64,000 bases of DNA from Geoanaerobacter pelophilus (GTDB lineage Bacteria > Desulfobacterota > Desulfuromonadia > Geobacterales > DSM-12255): NCBI RefSeq assembly GCF_018476885.1, contig NZ_JAHCVJ010000003.1, positions 248,001-312,000 of the forward strand, read 5' to 3'. Below, piece by piece: positions 8,064 to 14,765 of the stretch. Position numbers and translations under genes: made by a program. The notes under the pieces are model-generated. The model had not been told where the DNA came from and did not search any database. It was given only the letters and a program-made list of their open reading frames with translations. Within the stretch, counting starts at the first letter, position 1. Each line of letters begins with the position of its first letter.

Positions 8064-8633
8064 GTGGCAATACGCATATTTAACGATAAGCACGGCATTT
8101 CAGTCCAAAATTTCCTTGAACGGGCTATTGATGTTCAGTTCAAAGAGCAGCAAAAGCATGAGTTCTGGATACTTACAACCGCTATAGATGTCACCTTAAT
8201 CGAGCCGGTTATTAAAAGTTTGCAAGAGTCAATTCCGCTCACGGATATTTATTTGGCATTCGATATTTCTCAAATCCCAGAGGCGGTTCAAGCCTATAGC
8301 AACGAGGCGTTGTGGGTGATTAAAAGCAACCTGCAAAATTCAGGTATTAATTTTGAGTTTACTTCGCTTAAGCACCATAAACATGCGATGAACGGCAAAG
8401 GGTATGCAATCATCCAACGATGTCATAACAAGATCACTGAAGGCTTGGTAGTCATCACATCGGCAGATTTCACGAAGGCAGGTTTTTGCGGTAAGAATGT
8501 TGAACTTGGACATCATTCAACGACGAAAAAGGATTTGAGGGCGTTTGAAGATCTCTACAAGTATCTGGTGAAAAAATTAGGCTGCGAAGTCACTACGTCT
8601 GCTAAAGAACCCCAGTTGCAGGCTCCAAGTTAA
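8064..8633 (+). CDS. Phospholipase D-like (HKD-type) protein
   Basis: A 189-residue protein starting at GTG 8064, chosen because GGAGGTGAT lies just upstream and no closer ATG exists. The C-terminal half reads KHHKHAMNGKGYAII followed by GLVVITSADFTKAGFCGKNVELGHH, close to the HxK ... GSxNxT...NxE pattern of PLD-fold proteins. The HxK box has an unusual spacing, so catalytic activity is uncertain. One HKD-type half-site implies a dimer. PLD-fold enzymes include metal-independent restriction endonucleases, and its place between a DUF2779 relic and an XRE regulator fits a small nuclease of a defence module. It ends convergently with the XRE gene. Confidence 0.6.
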   Translation: MAIRIFNDKHGISVQNFLERAIDVQFKEQQKHEFWILTTAIDVTLIEPVIKSLQESIPLTDIYLAFDISQIPEAVQAYSNEALWVIKSNLQNSGINFEFTSLKHHKHAMNGKGYAIIQRCHNKITEGLVVITSADFTKAGFCGKNVELGHHSTTKKDLRAFEDLYKYLVKKLGCEVTTSAKEPQLQAPS

Positions 8634-8661
8634 TGTGGAGGCAGGAGAAGTAGGCGCCGGC

Positions 8662-8997
8662 TTACTTGGATGAAACGTTAACAACGATTTCCAGGATATT
8701 TTCCTGAAGCTTTTTGCTGGTAATAGCCCGGTAGGAATCGAGAAGAAGCTTCTCCGAGGCACCTACCGGCATTTCATCGGTAGGCTCCGAGAAGAGAGCC
8801 TGAACAGGTATTGAAAGCGCCTGAGCTACAAGCTGGAGCTTTTCAGCATTCATCATGTTTTTTCCAGATTCATACTTCTGGAGTTGTTGTGGCGATACGC
8901 CGATTTTTTCTGACAGCCGGTCCTGACTCCACCCGGCTTGTTGCCGTAGCATACGTAACCTGAAGCCTATTTCTTCGCTGCTGAGTATTCTTGTCAC
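8662..8997 (-). CDS. XRE-family HTH regulator
   Basis: A 111-residue protein with a standard helix-turn-helix of the XRE class at residues ~10-65 (FRLRMLRQQAGWSQDRLSEKIGVSPQQLQKYESGKN). The C-terminal helix (EKLLLDSYRAI...LQENILEIVVNV) is like those that make dimers in small phage-type repressors. It is divergent from the PD-(D/E)XK-like gene starting at 9147, with about 150 bp between, the arrangement of a controller protein and the toxic or nuclease gene it restrains. The family is clear; the target is inferred from position. Confidence 0.85.
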   Translation of the reverse strand: MTRILSSEEIGFRLRMLRQQAGWSQDRLSEKIGVSPQQLQKYESGKNMMNAEKLQLVAQALSIPVQALFSEPTDEMPVGASEKLLLDSYRAITSKKLQENILEIVVNVSSK

Positions 8998-9146
8998 GTT
9001 GCACCCCGTTTAGGGGGAAGAATACCCTCAGAAGCTCGCGCAAAGAATAAACCGGAGAATGATATATTTTAAACCCCAGGTTGAGTAAATTGTGCGTTAT
9101 GCTACCCTGTACTTGCTGCTATCAAACTATGGAGGCAAGGACACCG

Positions 9147-9806
9147 ATGGAAACTATTGCTAACTACGTCATCAAAAATAATAAAAAAATGGGCCATTGG
9201 AGCGCTTTGCTTGAAGAATGGATATTATCAATAGAGCGGTTTAGCAGGATTGCAAAAGGGGATGTGCCATATTGGTATAACGAACGCGCTAATGTTGGAG
9301 TTCTTGCAGCAGCCGCGTGGAGATGTGGAAGAATTGCACTCGAAGAATTTCAACACGAAAAAGCGATTGACGTTTCATCTGATAAAGAATCTGACCGTAC
9401 TACTGGGAAATCAAAGAACGGTCGCTGTGACCTCTGGATTTGCGATGACCGTTCAGAGGAAATTATAGAGGCAAAATTCAAGTGGCTAAACATGTGCTCT
9501 GAAAAAATGGATGACTTTGCTAAGAGCTGCTTAGATGCAGCGGTTGATGACGCTATAAAAACCTATAAAGCTAGAAACGACAATACTACTAAGGCAGTTG
9601 GTGTGTCTTTCTTGCCGGTATATGCTAAGGCAGACAAAATTGGAGATATTGAGGCACTAGATGAAATCATAACAAAAACAATTAAAAGCGCCTGCAAAGC
9701 GCCTGCTGACTTGGTAGCTTGGAGCTTTCCAAACCGCTTGCGCAAATATATTAGTGAGAGCTCCAACTATCTTCCAGGAGTAATTTTGCTCGCAAAAACG
9801 GTCTAA
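9147..9806 (+). CDS. PD-(D/E)XK-like nuclease domain protein, restriction-type, unidentified
   Basis: About 219 residues. The start at ATG 9147 is preferred because GGAGG (9131-9135) precedes it; an upstream ATG-less extension to TTG 9081 is possible but starts with cysteine-rich, unlikely sequence. The centre reads GRCDLWICDD (D95) then EEIIEAKFKW (E108-A-K110), consistent with a PD-(D/E)XK active site, with E66/E67 in the preceding helix. No methyltransferase is adjacent, so a classical restriction-modification system is not evident. The divergent XRE gene probably controls it. Exact family not recognised. Confidence 0.5.
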   Translation: METIANYVIKNNKKMGHWSALLEEWILSIERFSRIAKGDVPYWYNERANVGVLAAAAWRCGRIALEEFQHEKAIDVSSDKESDRTTGKSKNGRCDLWICDDRSEEIIEAKFKWLNMCSEKMDDFAKSCLDAAVDDAIKTYKARNDNTTKAVGVSFLPVYAKADKIGDIEALDEIITKTIKSACKAPADLVAWSFPNRLRKYISESSNYLPGVILLAKTV

Positions 9807-9958
9807 TAGATCAGATGTATTGGCTAATTGACAATACTTGAAATAGGATAGCGGTGTGACTGGAGGTTATAACGACAAAAGCAACATCTGATAAAAAAAG
9901 GAGAAAGGGGGCAATACGGATTATTTCCAAAAAATACGAGTCTGCTGACCTCCCCGAT

Positions 9959-10408
9959 TCAGCCGTTGTCTTCCATAAACGATCTTTTCCGCTGGAATGC
10001 CGGAATACGGCGTAATGTCTCATCCCACATCATCACCCAGTTTTCAGAACTGCACAACAGCATCGCAGTGCTATCACGGCTATCATAGGCCAACAATTCT
10101 GATGCCTTAATCGTAATAAGCATTACATCCTCTCCTAACCCTTCATTTACTACGACACCGCTCGTAATCGGTATGTCGATGAAAATCGAGGATCTCAGGT
10201 AGCGGAGTGCGCTGTCAATATCCTCGGTTGACATGTCGGCTGACCCGGTAATTCGGCATAGCATGTCTTTAATATTGGCAGTCATTACGCCCTGTCGTCT
10301 CAGGCAGGAAAGCGCTTTCTTCGCAGCCGCTACCCCCTTGTCAGGCCCTGTACTGACCCCCATACCAATGATACGCATGATTCTTGTCTTGTCATCAGTC
10401 TCCGTCAT
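9959..10408 (-). CDS. Stand-alone protein resembling the FtsZ C-terminal domain
   Basis: A 149-residue protein. IGMGVSTGPDKGVAAAKKAL (about 14-33) followed by MLCRITGSADMSTEDIDSAL and VNEGLGEDVMLITIKA tracks the C-terminal (activation) domain of FtsZ: GxGxAxGENRAxEAAxxAI, then VLxNITGGxDLTLxEVxEA, then V...L.DEVRITVIATG. The GTP-binding N-terminal domain, including GGGTGTG, is absent and so is the C-terminal FtsA/ZipA-binding tail; the last ~50 residues are unrelated. It is the last gene of a four-gene minus-strand group. It might bind cellular FtsZ, or form its own complex; function is unknown and the resemblance is by eye. Confidence 0.5.
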   Translation of the reverse strand: MTETDDKTRIMRIIGMGVSTGPDKGVAAAKKALSCLRRQGVMTANIKDMLCRITGSADMSTEDIDSALRYLRSSIFIDIPITSGVVVNEGLGEDVMLITIKASELLAYDSRDSTAMLLCSSENWVMMWDETLRRIPAFQRKRSFMEDNG

Positions 10409-10492
10409 GGGTGGCCCCGTATTGTTAATGTTGATGTAAAAGAAGTTAAGGCTGGTTTCAGAGGCGAATAAAACTGGCTGGGCTGGGAGTGA

Positions 10493-10551
10493 AATGGGAA
10501 ATAACGGCTGCGGAGGTTATTCCATTATTTCCCATTGTGAAATAGCCGTTA
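10493..10551. repeat. Overlapping inverted repeats between two island genes
   Basis: AATGGGAAATAA (10493-10504) pairs perfectly with TTATTTCCCATT (10525-10536). TAACGGCT, which shares its first bases with the left arm (10502-10509), pairs with AGCCGTTA (10544-10551). The two hairpins cannot form together in a transcript. They lie between the wHTH-like gene, whose stop they touch, and the FtsZ-C-like gene. A terminator/antiterminator or attenuator is possible; there is no clear U-run. Confidence 0.4.
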
Positions 10552-10899
10552 GACAGTCTCATCACCACTACCGATCTCCTGATCTCCATCGTCCGGTTCT
10601 ATTTCCTCGTTGGATACCGCTAAATAGGCTTCCACTAGTCGCGCTGGCAGCTTCCTGGTCCGGCGAAAATTGGATTCCATCCCCACCATCAGGAAGTCAT
10701 CGAACGGCACAAGAACATAGCCAGAGTCCAGCATGTTCTTGCCGATACTGCCGATAATCTCGTCTGTAAGCCGCTCAACACCGGCTATACCCCGCAGTTG
10801 ATCCCACCCGATCCGGTACGGTTCGCTTTCTTCACCATTGAAGTCTTCGTCGTAGATTTCTTGAAGGATTCTTGCCGTTTCTACCACTGAACGTGCCAT
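10549..10899 (-). CDS. Hypothetical protein, possible winged-helix fold
   Basis: A 116-residue protein of unknown family. The central part (WDQLRGIAGVERLTDEIIGSIGKNMLDSGYVLVPFDDFLMVG) has the helix-helix-strand-strand feel of a winged helix: a recognition-like helix followed by a YVLVP/FLMVG hairpin. The C-terminus is very acidic (EEIEPDDGDQEIGSGDE). It is preceded by the gene at 10936 with a 36-bp gap and followed by the FtsZ-C-like gene after 140 bp that contain inverted repeats. A good GGAGG-like site precedes the start. No function is assigned. Confidence 0.6.
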   Translation of the reverse strand: MARSVVETARILQEIYDEDFNGEESEPYRIGWDQLRGIAGVERLTDEIIGSIGKNMLDSGYVLVPFDDFLMVGMESNFRRTRKLPARLVEAYLAVSNEEIEPDDGDQEIGSGDETV

Positions 10900-10935
10900 G
10901 ACGTGCCTCCTTACGTGTGAGTTGTAGCTGCACTG

Positions 10936-11409
10936 TTACAGGAGCTTTGCCTTGTATTCATCACTCAGCATCCAGGAACATGTTCTGCTCTCCAGATAGA
11001 CTTCTGCCGCCTGATTACCTCGCACATCATCTTTCAGCACCACCAGGCCTCGGTGATACCCCTGTGCCAGCCATTTGTAGAGGCGGCATTCATGGCCGTA
11101 GACAGTGATATCGTGAACTCCATCGGCGATAGTCTTCGCGACATCAACGTACACGTGCATCATGTTGCCGAGATCGATACCAAACCGCTCCTTGCCGATG
11201 GTTATGATGATCTCCTTAAACAAGCCGGAAAACCAGACACCGTAAATATCGTGGAATCCTATTTTTGGGACAACACCGCCACCTTTTTCAGCCGCTTTCA
11301 CCGCAGCCTCGTATGCCCTGACACGGGAATAGAAATCCGCTTTGCATAGGCTTCCACGTGACTTCCTTTCGACAGGGATTGAAGTCAGTATGGCATAGGC
11401 ACACGACAA
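10936..11409 (-). CDS. Hypothetical protein
   Basis: A 157-residue protein of unknown family, mixed alpha/beta by eye, with basic N-terminal part and no signal peptide, membrane segment or catalytic motif that can be recognised. The longest reading starts with TTG at 11409 and has only a weak ribosome binding site; no ATG appears until residue ~83, so a non-ATG start is needed if the conserved N-terminus is real. Gaps to its neighbours are 27 bp upstream and 36 bp downstream, so it is in the same four-gene operon. Confidence 0.5.
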   Translation of the reverse strand: MSCAYAILTSIPVERKSRGSLCKADFYSRVRAYEAAVKAAEKGGGVVPKIGFHDIYGVWFSGLFKEIIITIGKERFGIDLGNMMHVYVDVAKTIADGVHDITVYGHECRLYKWLAQGYHRGLVVLKDDVRGNQAAEVYLESRTCSWMLSDEYKAKLL

Positions 11410-11436
11410 TCCGTGACGCGTGCGTGGTGGGATAAT

Positions 11437-12366
11437 TCAGAATAAGTTTTCGCCTACATCATTGCCCAGCCACTCCGACATCAGTATGAGGTCGTATGAG
11501 CGTTCTGCGTCAAGTAATGAGCGAACTTCCGTAAGTAATGCCTGCTTCTGCTCGACGGAAAAACCGCAAACCTGGTCGATATAGAAGAAGTGCCCGTAAC
11601 GAAATTTCGAGAGATGTTCGATAAAAGCGTCAAACCCCTCGATAGAATAGAGCTTGTGAGTAGCTATACGTTGCAGCCAAACGTCATCGCCATCAATCAC
11701 CGGAGTACCTGCCGGGCACTTGCAAGCGATGGCGGACATGATCTTCCTTCCGGCGGAAATGCGACCCACCAGAAGGGTACTGAAAAAGATGGCGCGGAAT
11801 AACAATGCAAACCTGAAGTACTCCTCATTGGTCACAGAATACTCATCCACCATTTGCAGGCCGTTCCCATCCAACCACCAGGAAATGTAATGCCTTAAGA
11901 GGTCCAGGCAAGAAGGTATTGCCGTCGAGAGGGTTTGAAGTTTCTTGACGCGGCCTTCCCAGAAATATGTCTCGGCATCATACAGCATTCCCAGGTGCCC
12001 ACAAGTGAGCCCTTGGGTAGCCGATTCAAATGCTTCCCGCATTTCGCCGGAACAAAGGGTAGATATCGCATCCCGGTAGAGTGACATCTTGAGCAGTCGC
12101 TGGTATGGCGCAGAATCAAATCCGCCTTTCAGTAAGACCTCCAAACCTCGGCAGAGTACAATCTTGTGCGGAATCTCAGAATAGAAGGGCACTCGCTTAA
12201 GTGCCAGGGATCGTCTGAGGCGGTCCAATGCGGAGACGAAATCCGGTGATTCGCGAAGGAAATAATATCGGTGGAGATTGGTACTCAGATTCTTCATTTG
12301 CAGGTTCCCCCGCACTTCATTACTCAAGATATCGAGCGCAATCTCCTCCGCGCAGTAACCGCACAT
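11437..12366 (-). CDS. Hypothetical protein, first gene of a four-gene island operon
   Basis: A 309-residue protein of unknown family. It opens with MCGYCAEEI, a CxxC pair, and is otherwise largely helical with no transmembrane segment of full length (YFRFALLFRAIFFSTLLV around 187-204 is hydrophobic but short). Start 12366 has AGGGGG five bases upstream. The repeated helical hairpins may be TPR/HEAT-like, but no consensus is clear. It is divergent from the XRE gene at 12577, and the 210-bp intergenic region between them probably holds both promoters. Its operon partners are two unknown proteins and the FtsZ-C-like protein. Confidence 0.55.
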   Translation of the reverse strand: MCGYCAEEIALDILSNEVRGNLQMKNLSTNLHRYYFLRESPDFVSALDRLRRSLALKRVPFYSEIPHKIVLCRGLEVLLKGGFDSAPYQRLLKMSLYRDAISTLCSGEMREAFESATQGLTCGHLGMLYDAETYFWEGRVKKLQTLSTAIPSCLDLLRHYISWWLDGNGLQMVDEYSVTNEEYFRFALLFRAIFFSTLLVGRISAGRKIMSAIACKCPAGTPVIDGDDVWLQRIATHKLYSIEGFDAFIEHLSKFRYGHFFYIDQVCGFSVEQKQALLTEVRSLLDAERSYDLILMSEWLGNDVGENLF

Positions 12367-12438
12367 AATGCCCCCTGTAATAAGATGGGTTTGCCGACCT
12401 ATGGAGTGCCAACGCTAACCGATTATCTCATAGGTGAG

Positions 12439-12453
12439 CGACAAATAATGTCG
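12439..12453. promoter_or_regulatory. Short perfect inverted repeat in the divergent promoter region
   Basis: Arms CGACA and TGTCG separated by AATAA. It sits between the divergent gene at 12366 and the XRE gene at 12577, about 70 bp from the former. A binding site for a dimeric regulator is possible; the partner is unknown. Confidence 0.3.
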
Positions 12454-12508
12454 TGCACTGGGACAGGCTATTGAGAACAATTTAAATTAGGTGGCGACAT
12501 GGATTGTA

Positions 12509-12556
12509 TTGACAAGCATATAAGATTATAATAAACATATCTGCTAATCAGCATAT
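12509..12556 (+). promoter_or_regulatory. Promoter and operator-like element of the XRE-ImmA operon
   Basis: TTGACA at 12509-12514 and, 17 bp on, TAAACA at 12532-12537 make a reasonable sigma-70 promoter. Directly downstream, GCTAATCAGCATAT (12543-12556) matches GCTAATCTGCGTAT at 13595-13608 before the ubiquitin-like cassette in 12 of 14 positions. A repressor bound here would block the promoter. The GGGGGG run at 12566-12571 serves as the ribosome binding site for the ATG at 12577. Confidence 0.5.
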
Positions 12557-12576
12557 TAGTTGTAGGGGGGGAACAG

Positions 12577-12879
12577 ATGTCTAAAAATGTGAGTTTTGGA
12601 TCGTTTATCGCCGAAACACGCAAATCGAAGAACCAAAGTCAAAAAGAGCTTGCCACACAAATTAATATCTCTCCCCAGTATCTTAACGACATTGAGCACG
12701 ACAAGCGTTTCCCTAGTTCCCCCCAGTTGATCGAACAAATCGCCGCAGCACTTGAAATCGGTCCTGATTATCTGTCATACCTTGCAGGTCGAATTCCTGA
12801 AGAAGTCAAAGATCAAAAATTGGATCAGGCAACTTTTCAAAAAGCAATGCTGGCATTCCGCAAGGCAACAGGTAAATAG
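12577..12879 (+). CDS. XRE-family HTH regulator paired with an ImmA/IrrE protease
   Basis: A 100-residue protein whose residues ~8-70 are a classic XRE helix-turn-helix (IAETRKSKNQSQKELATQINISPQYLNDIEHDKRFPSS). It is followed two bases later by an ImmA/IrrE-type metalloprotease gene. In ICEBs1 and in Deinococcus (DdrO-IrrE), such proteases cleave the XRE repressor to switch on the controlled genes. The near-identical 14-bp elements upstream of this gene and of the Ubl gene suggest it represses both. The family is certain; the regulatory circuit is inference. Confidence 0.88.
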   Translation: MSKNVSFGSFIAETRKSKNQSQKELATQINISPQYLNDIEHDKRFPSSPQLIEQIAAALEIGPDYLSYLAGRIPEEVKDQKLDQATFQKAMLAFRKATGK

Positions 12880-12881
12880 CG

Positions 12882-13538
12882 ATGCCTAAAATCATCCGTG
12901 ATTCTACCGGGAAATTCAGACAGCGCCCTCACTATGAGCAAGGCGAACTCGACATGGAGTGCGAAAAAATCGTCTGCGAATTCTTGCGGTCCCTTTACGG
13001 AAAAATTGAATTTCCAATTGCGACGGATGACATAACCAAGCTCATCGAAAAGCACACCTCGGATTTTGACCAGTACGCAGACTTATCGGAGTATGGGGAG
13101 AGCGTTGAGGGACTTACGGAATTCTTTCCAAAGGGCAAGCCCAAGGTTTCAATTTCAGCAAAGCTTTCTGAAGCATCGAATTACGAGAACCGTTTTCGCA
13201 CAACAATGACGCATGAACTGGGTCATGTAATTTTTCACGACTATCTATACAAAATGGAACTGATTGAATCCGGTGCTGCGTCTATCCAGATTTGCAAACG
13301 GGATGACATTATCTCGAAATCTAAATATGCGGGAGCGAGAGATTGGATGGAATGGCAAGCTGGGTATGCTTGTGGTGCGTTTCTGATGCCTGCTTCACAC
13401 CTGAAAAAGACCGTCGATAATTTCTTGGCTACGAAAGGCGCGGATACTGATGGTCTTATCGATGCCGTTGTGACAAGATTTCAAGTGTCAAAGGACGCTG
13501 CTCGTGTCCGTTTGTCAGTAACTAATCATCTGAAATAA
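12882..13538 (+). CDS. ImmA/IrrE-family metalloprotease
   Basis: A 218-residue zinc peptidase. HELGH (111-115) gives the zinc-binding histidines and catalytic glutamate; WMEWQAGYACGAFLMP (about 151-166) supplies the third ligand glutamate and the AxxFAxxLLMP-like helix of the family. The N-terminal part (res 1-90) holds the helical region preceding the active site. Its start overlaps no gene but lies 2 bp after the XRE stop, so the two are translated together. It probably cleaves the XRE protein on a stress or phage signal. It ends just before a strong hairpin and the Ubl cassette. Confidence 0.9.
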   Translation: MPKIIRDSTGKFRQRPHYEQGELDMECEKIVCEFLRSLYGKIEFPIATDDITKLIEKHTSDFDQYADLSEYGESVEGLTEFFPKGKPKVSISAKLSEASNYENRFRTTMTHELGHVIFHDYLYKMELIESGAASIQICKRDDIISKSKYAGARDWMEWQAGYACGAFLMPASHLKKTVDNFLATKGADTDGLIDAVVTRFQVSKDAARVRLSVTNHLK

Positions 13539-13551
13539 CAGACGCTTGCAA

Positions 13552-13585
13552 GGACAATAAAAAATCCCTTGCTTTTTTATTGTCC
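13552..13585 (+). terminator. Strong hairpin between the ImmA gene and the Ubl cassette
   Basis: Perfect 13-bp arms GGACAATAAAAAA (13552-13564) and TTTTTTATTGTCC (13573-13585) around TCCCTTGC. An alternative shorter pairing exists between GCAAGG (13547-13552) and CCTTGC (13567-13572), which is followed directly by T6 and so would be a classic intrinsic terminator. The two are mutually exclusive, so this may be a switch as well as a stop for the XRE-ImmA message. Confidence 0.6.
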
Positions 13586-13594
13586 ATTAGCTAC

Positions 13595-13608
13595 GCTAAT
13601 CTGCGTAT
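13595..13608 (+). promoter_or_regulatory. Operator-like element before the ubiquitin-like cassette
   Basis: GCTAATCTGCGTAT matches the element at 12543-12556 in 12 of 14 positions. It overlaps the inverted repeat GTATC-TGCT-GATAC (13605-13618), and a -10-like TACAAT lies at 13616-13621. The Ubl start codon is 39 bp downstream. Likely the promoter/operator of the cassette. Confidence 0.45.
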
Positions 13609-13647
13609 CTGCTGATACAATAATTTTGCAGCACAAGGAGTATACCC

Positions 13648-13902
13648 ATGGACAGTGGCAAGAAAGAACATCAAGACAACGGCAAGGAAAATGTGGCGAT
13701 CATCATCAACAGCAACGAGTATACGGTTCACCGGGGCCACCATACCGTTGCAGAGCTGAAGGCGCTTGACCAGATCCCTCCCGCGTACGAACTCAACCTC
13801 ATTCTCGACAGCGGCTTCAACCCTTTACCGGATGACGGCGGAGTGACAATCAAGGGTGGCGAAAAGTTCATCAGCAACCCTAGAGACGGCGTATCGTCTT
13901 GA
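13648..13902 (+). CDS. Ubiquitin-like protein, multiubiquitin-domain family
   Basis: An 84-residue beta-grasp protein. Residues ~16-80 follow the multiubiquitin (PF14452) pattern: NVAIIINSNEYTVHRG (first hairpin), TVAELKALDQIPPAYELNLIL (helix and third strand), then DDGGVTIKGGEKFISNPRD (last strands). Only one beta-grasp unit is present. The tail ends NPRDGVSS, without a C-terminal diglycine, so conjugation would need either trimming by the JAB enzyme or a non-glycine terminus. GGAG at 13637-13640 precedes the ATG by 7 bp. It heads a four-gene cassette with E2-like, JAB and E1-like proteins, so it is the probable conjugated modifier. Confidence 0.82.
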   Translation: MDSGKKEHQDNGKENVAIIINSNEYTVHRGHHTVAELKALDQIPPAYELNLILDSGFNPLPDDGGVTIKGGEKFISNPRDGVSS

Positions 13903-13914
13903 GGAGGGTTCGCC

Positions 13915-14250
13915 ATGAATTTCCCTCAAGATCAGATCGACGAACTCAAACAGATGTTCCCCGGAGTTAGCTACGCCACCGAAGGTGGGTTTGACTACTT
14001 CTTGTTGCCAAGCGTCAAACTGCCCGGCTCATGCCAACCAGGACAGACGGAAATATTGCTCTGCCCAAACGTCCGGGACGGTTACAACTCGCGACTGTAT
14101 TTCCCCAATAGAATCCAGTGCGGGAAGTCGCCAAACTGGAACGGTAGTACGTTTATCTTCGATAAACAGTGGTATGCGTTTTCCTGGCGACTCTCACAAG
14201 GGTTGCGATTGCTTCAAATGGTAGTTTCACATCTGAAAGGACTTCAGTGA
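13915..14250 (+). CDS. E2/UBC-like protein of the prokaryotic ubiquitin-like cassette
   Basis: A 111-residue protein. It has the prokaryotic E2-family layout: FPQDQIDELKQMFPGVSY, EGGFDYFLLPSVKLPG, then ILLCPNVRDGYNSRLYF, NWNGSTFIFDKQWYAFSW and a final long helix. Cysteines are C38, C48 and C67 or close to these positions; which, if any, is the thioester cysteine cannot be settled by eye, and some prokaryotic E2-like families lack it. The stop overlaps the JAB start (TGATG). It most likely transfers or positions the Ubl with the E1. Confidence 0.7.
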   Translation: MNFPQDQIDELKQMFPGVSYATEGGFDYFLLPSVKLPGSCQPGQTEILLCPNVRDGYNSRLYFPNRIQCGKSPNWNGSTFIFDKQWYAFSWRLSQGLRLLQMVVSHLKGLQ

Positions 14251-14765
14251 TGATCCACGTCAAGCTGACAAAACTGTTATTCGATACTATGCGGGCGGAC
14301 TTGCTACGCCCGCATCCATTCGCGCATGAGCGTGTAGGGTTCATTCTGGCAAAAAAAGAGCAAACTGACGACGCTCTCACTATTTTTGCAACCAGCTACC
14401 AACCTATCCCCGATGGTCAGTACGTGAATGACCCCAATGTAGGCGCAAAAATCGGCGCAGAGGCACTACGCGGGATAATGCAGAAAGCATATCAATCGAA
14501 GGATTGCATTCTGCACGTCCACCTTCATGAGCACTCGGGACCACCACGATTCAGCAAAACGGACCTTTTCGGCTACAACCAGATGATACCTGCATTCCAT
14601 AATATCGGCGGAGCCGCAGTCCATGGAGGAATGGTATTCAGTTTCGATAGCGCCATCGGACTTATCTGGACTTCAAAAGACGGCGAACCAGTGCCAGTCA
14701 ACAAGCTCTCAATAGTTGGCTACCCGCTTCAAATTCAGAAAACAGGAGTAGGCGGCTATGTGTGA
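14250..14765 (+). CDS. JAB/JAMM (Mov34/MPN) isopeptidase of the ubiquitin-like cassette
   Basis: 171 residues from the ATG at 14250, which overlaps the E2 stop; a longer reading from 14169 would lie inside the E2 gene and is rejected. The JAMM zinc-site elements are E27 (HERVGF), HVHLHEH at 89-95 and S102-x-x-D105. The spacing between the histidines and the serine is one residue longer than the usual HxHPx6SxxD. Such enzymes remove Ubl from targets or trim its C-terminus before activation. The 3' end overlaps the E1 gene by 8 bp. Confidence 0.85.
   Translation: MIHVKLTKLLFDTMRADLLRPHPFAHERVGFILAKKEQTDDALTIFATSYQPIPDGQYVNDPNVGAKIGAEALRGIMQKAYQSKDCILHVHLHEHSGPPRFSKTDLFGYNQMIPAFHNIGGAAVHGGMVFSFDSAIGLIWTSKDGEPVPVNKLSIVGYPLQIQKTGVGGYV

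Noticed and set aside
9081-9146. N-terminal extension of the PD-(D/E)XK-like gene from 9081
   Set aside because: The extension is cysteine-rich and lacks a ribosome binding site, whereas GGAGG lies at proper distance before the ATG at 9147.
14169-14249. Longer N-terminus for the JAB protein
   Set aside because: It lies inside the E2-like gene; the ATG at 14250 overlaps the E2 stop, fits translational coupling and starts directly at the domain.
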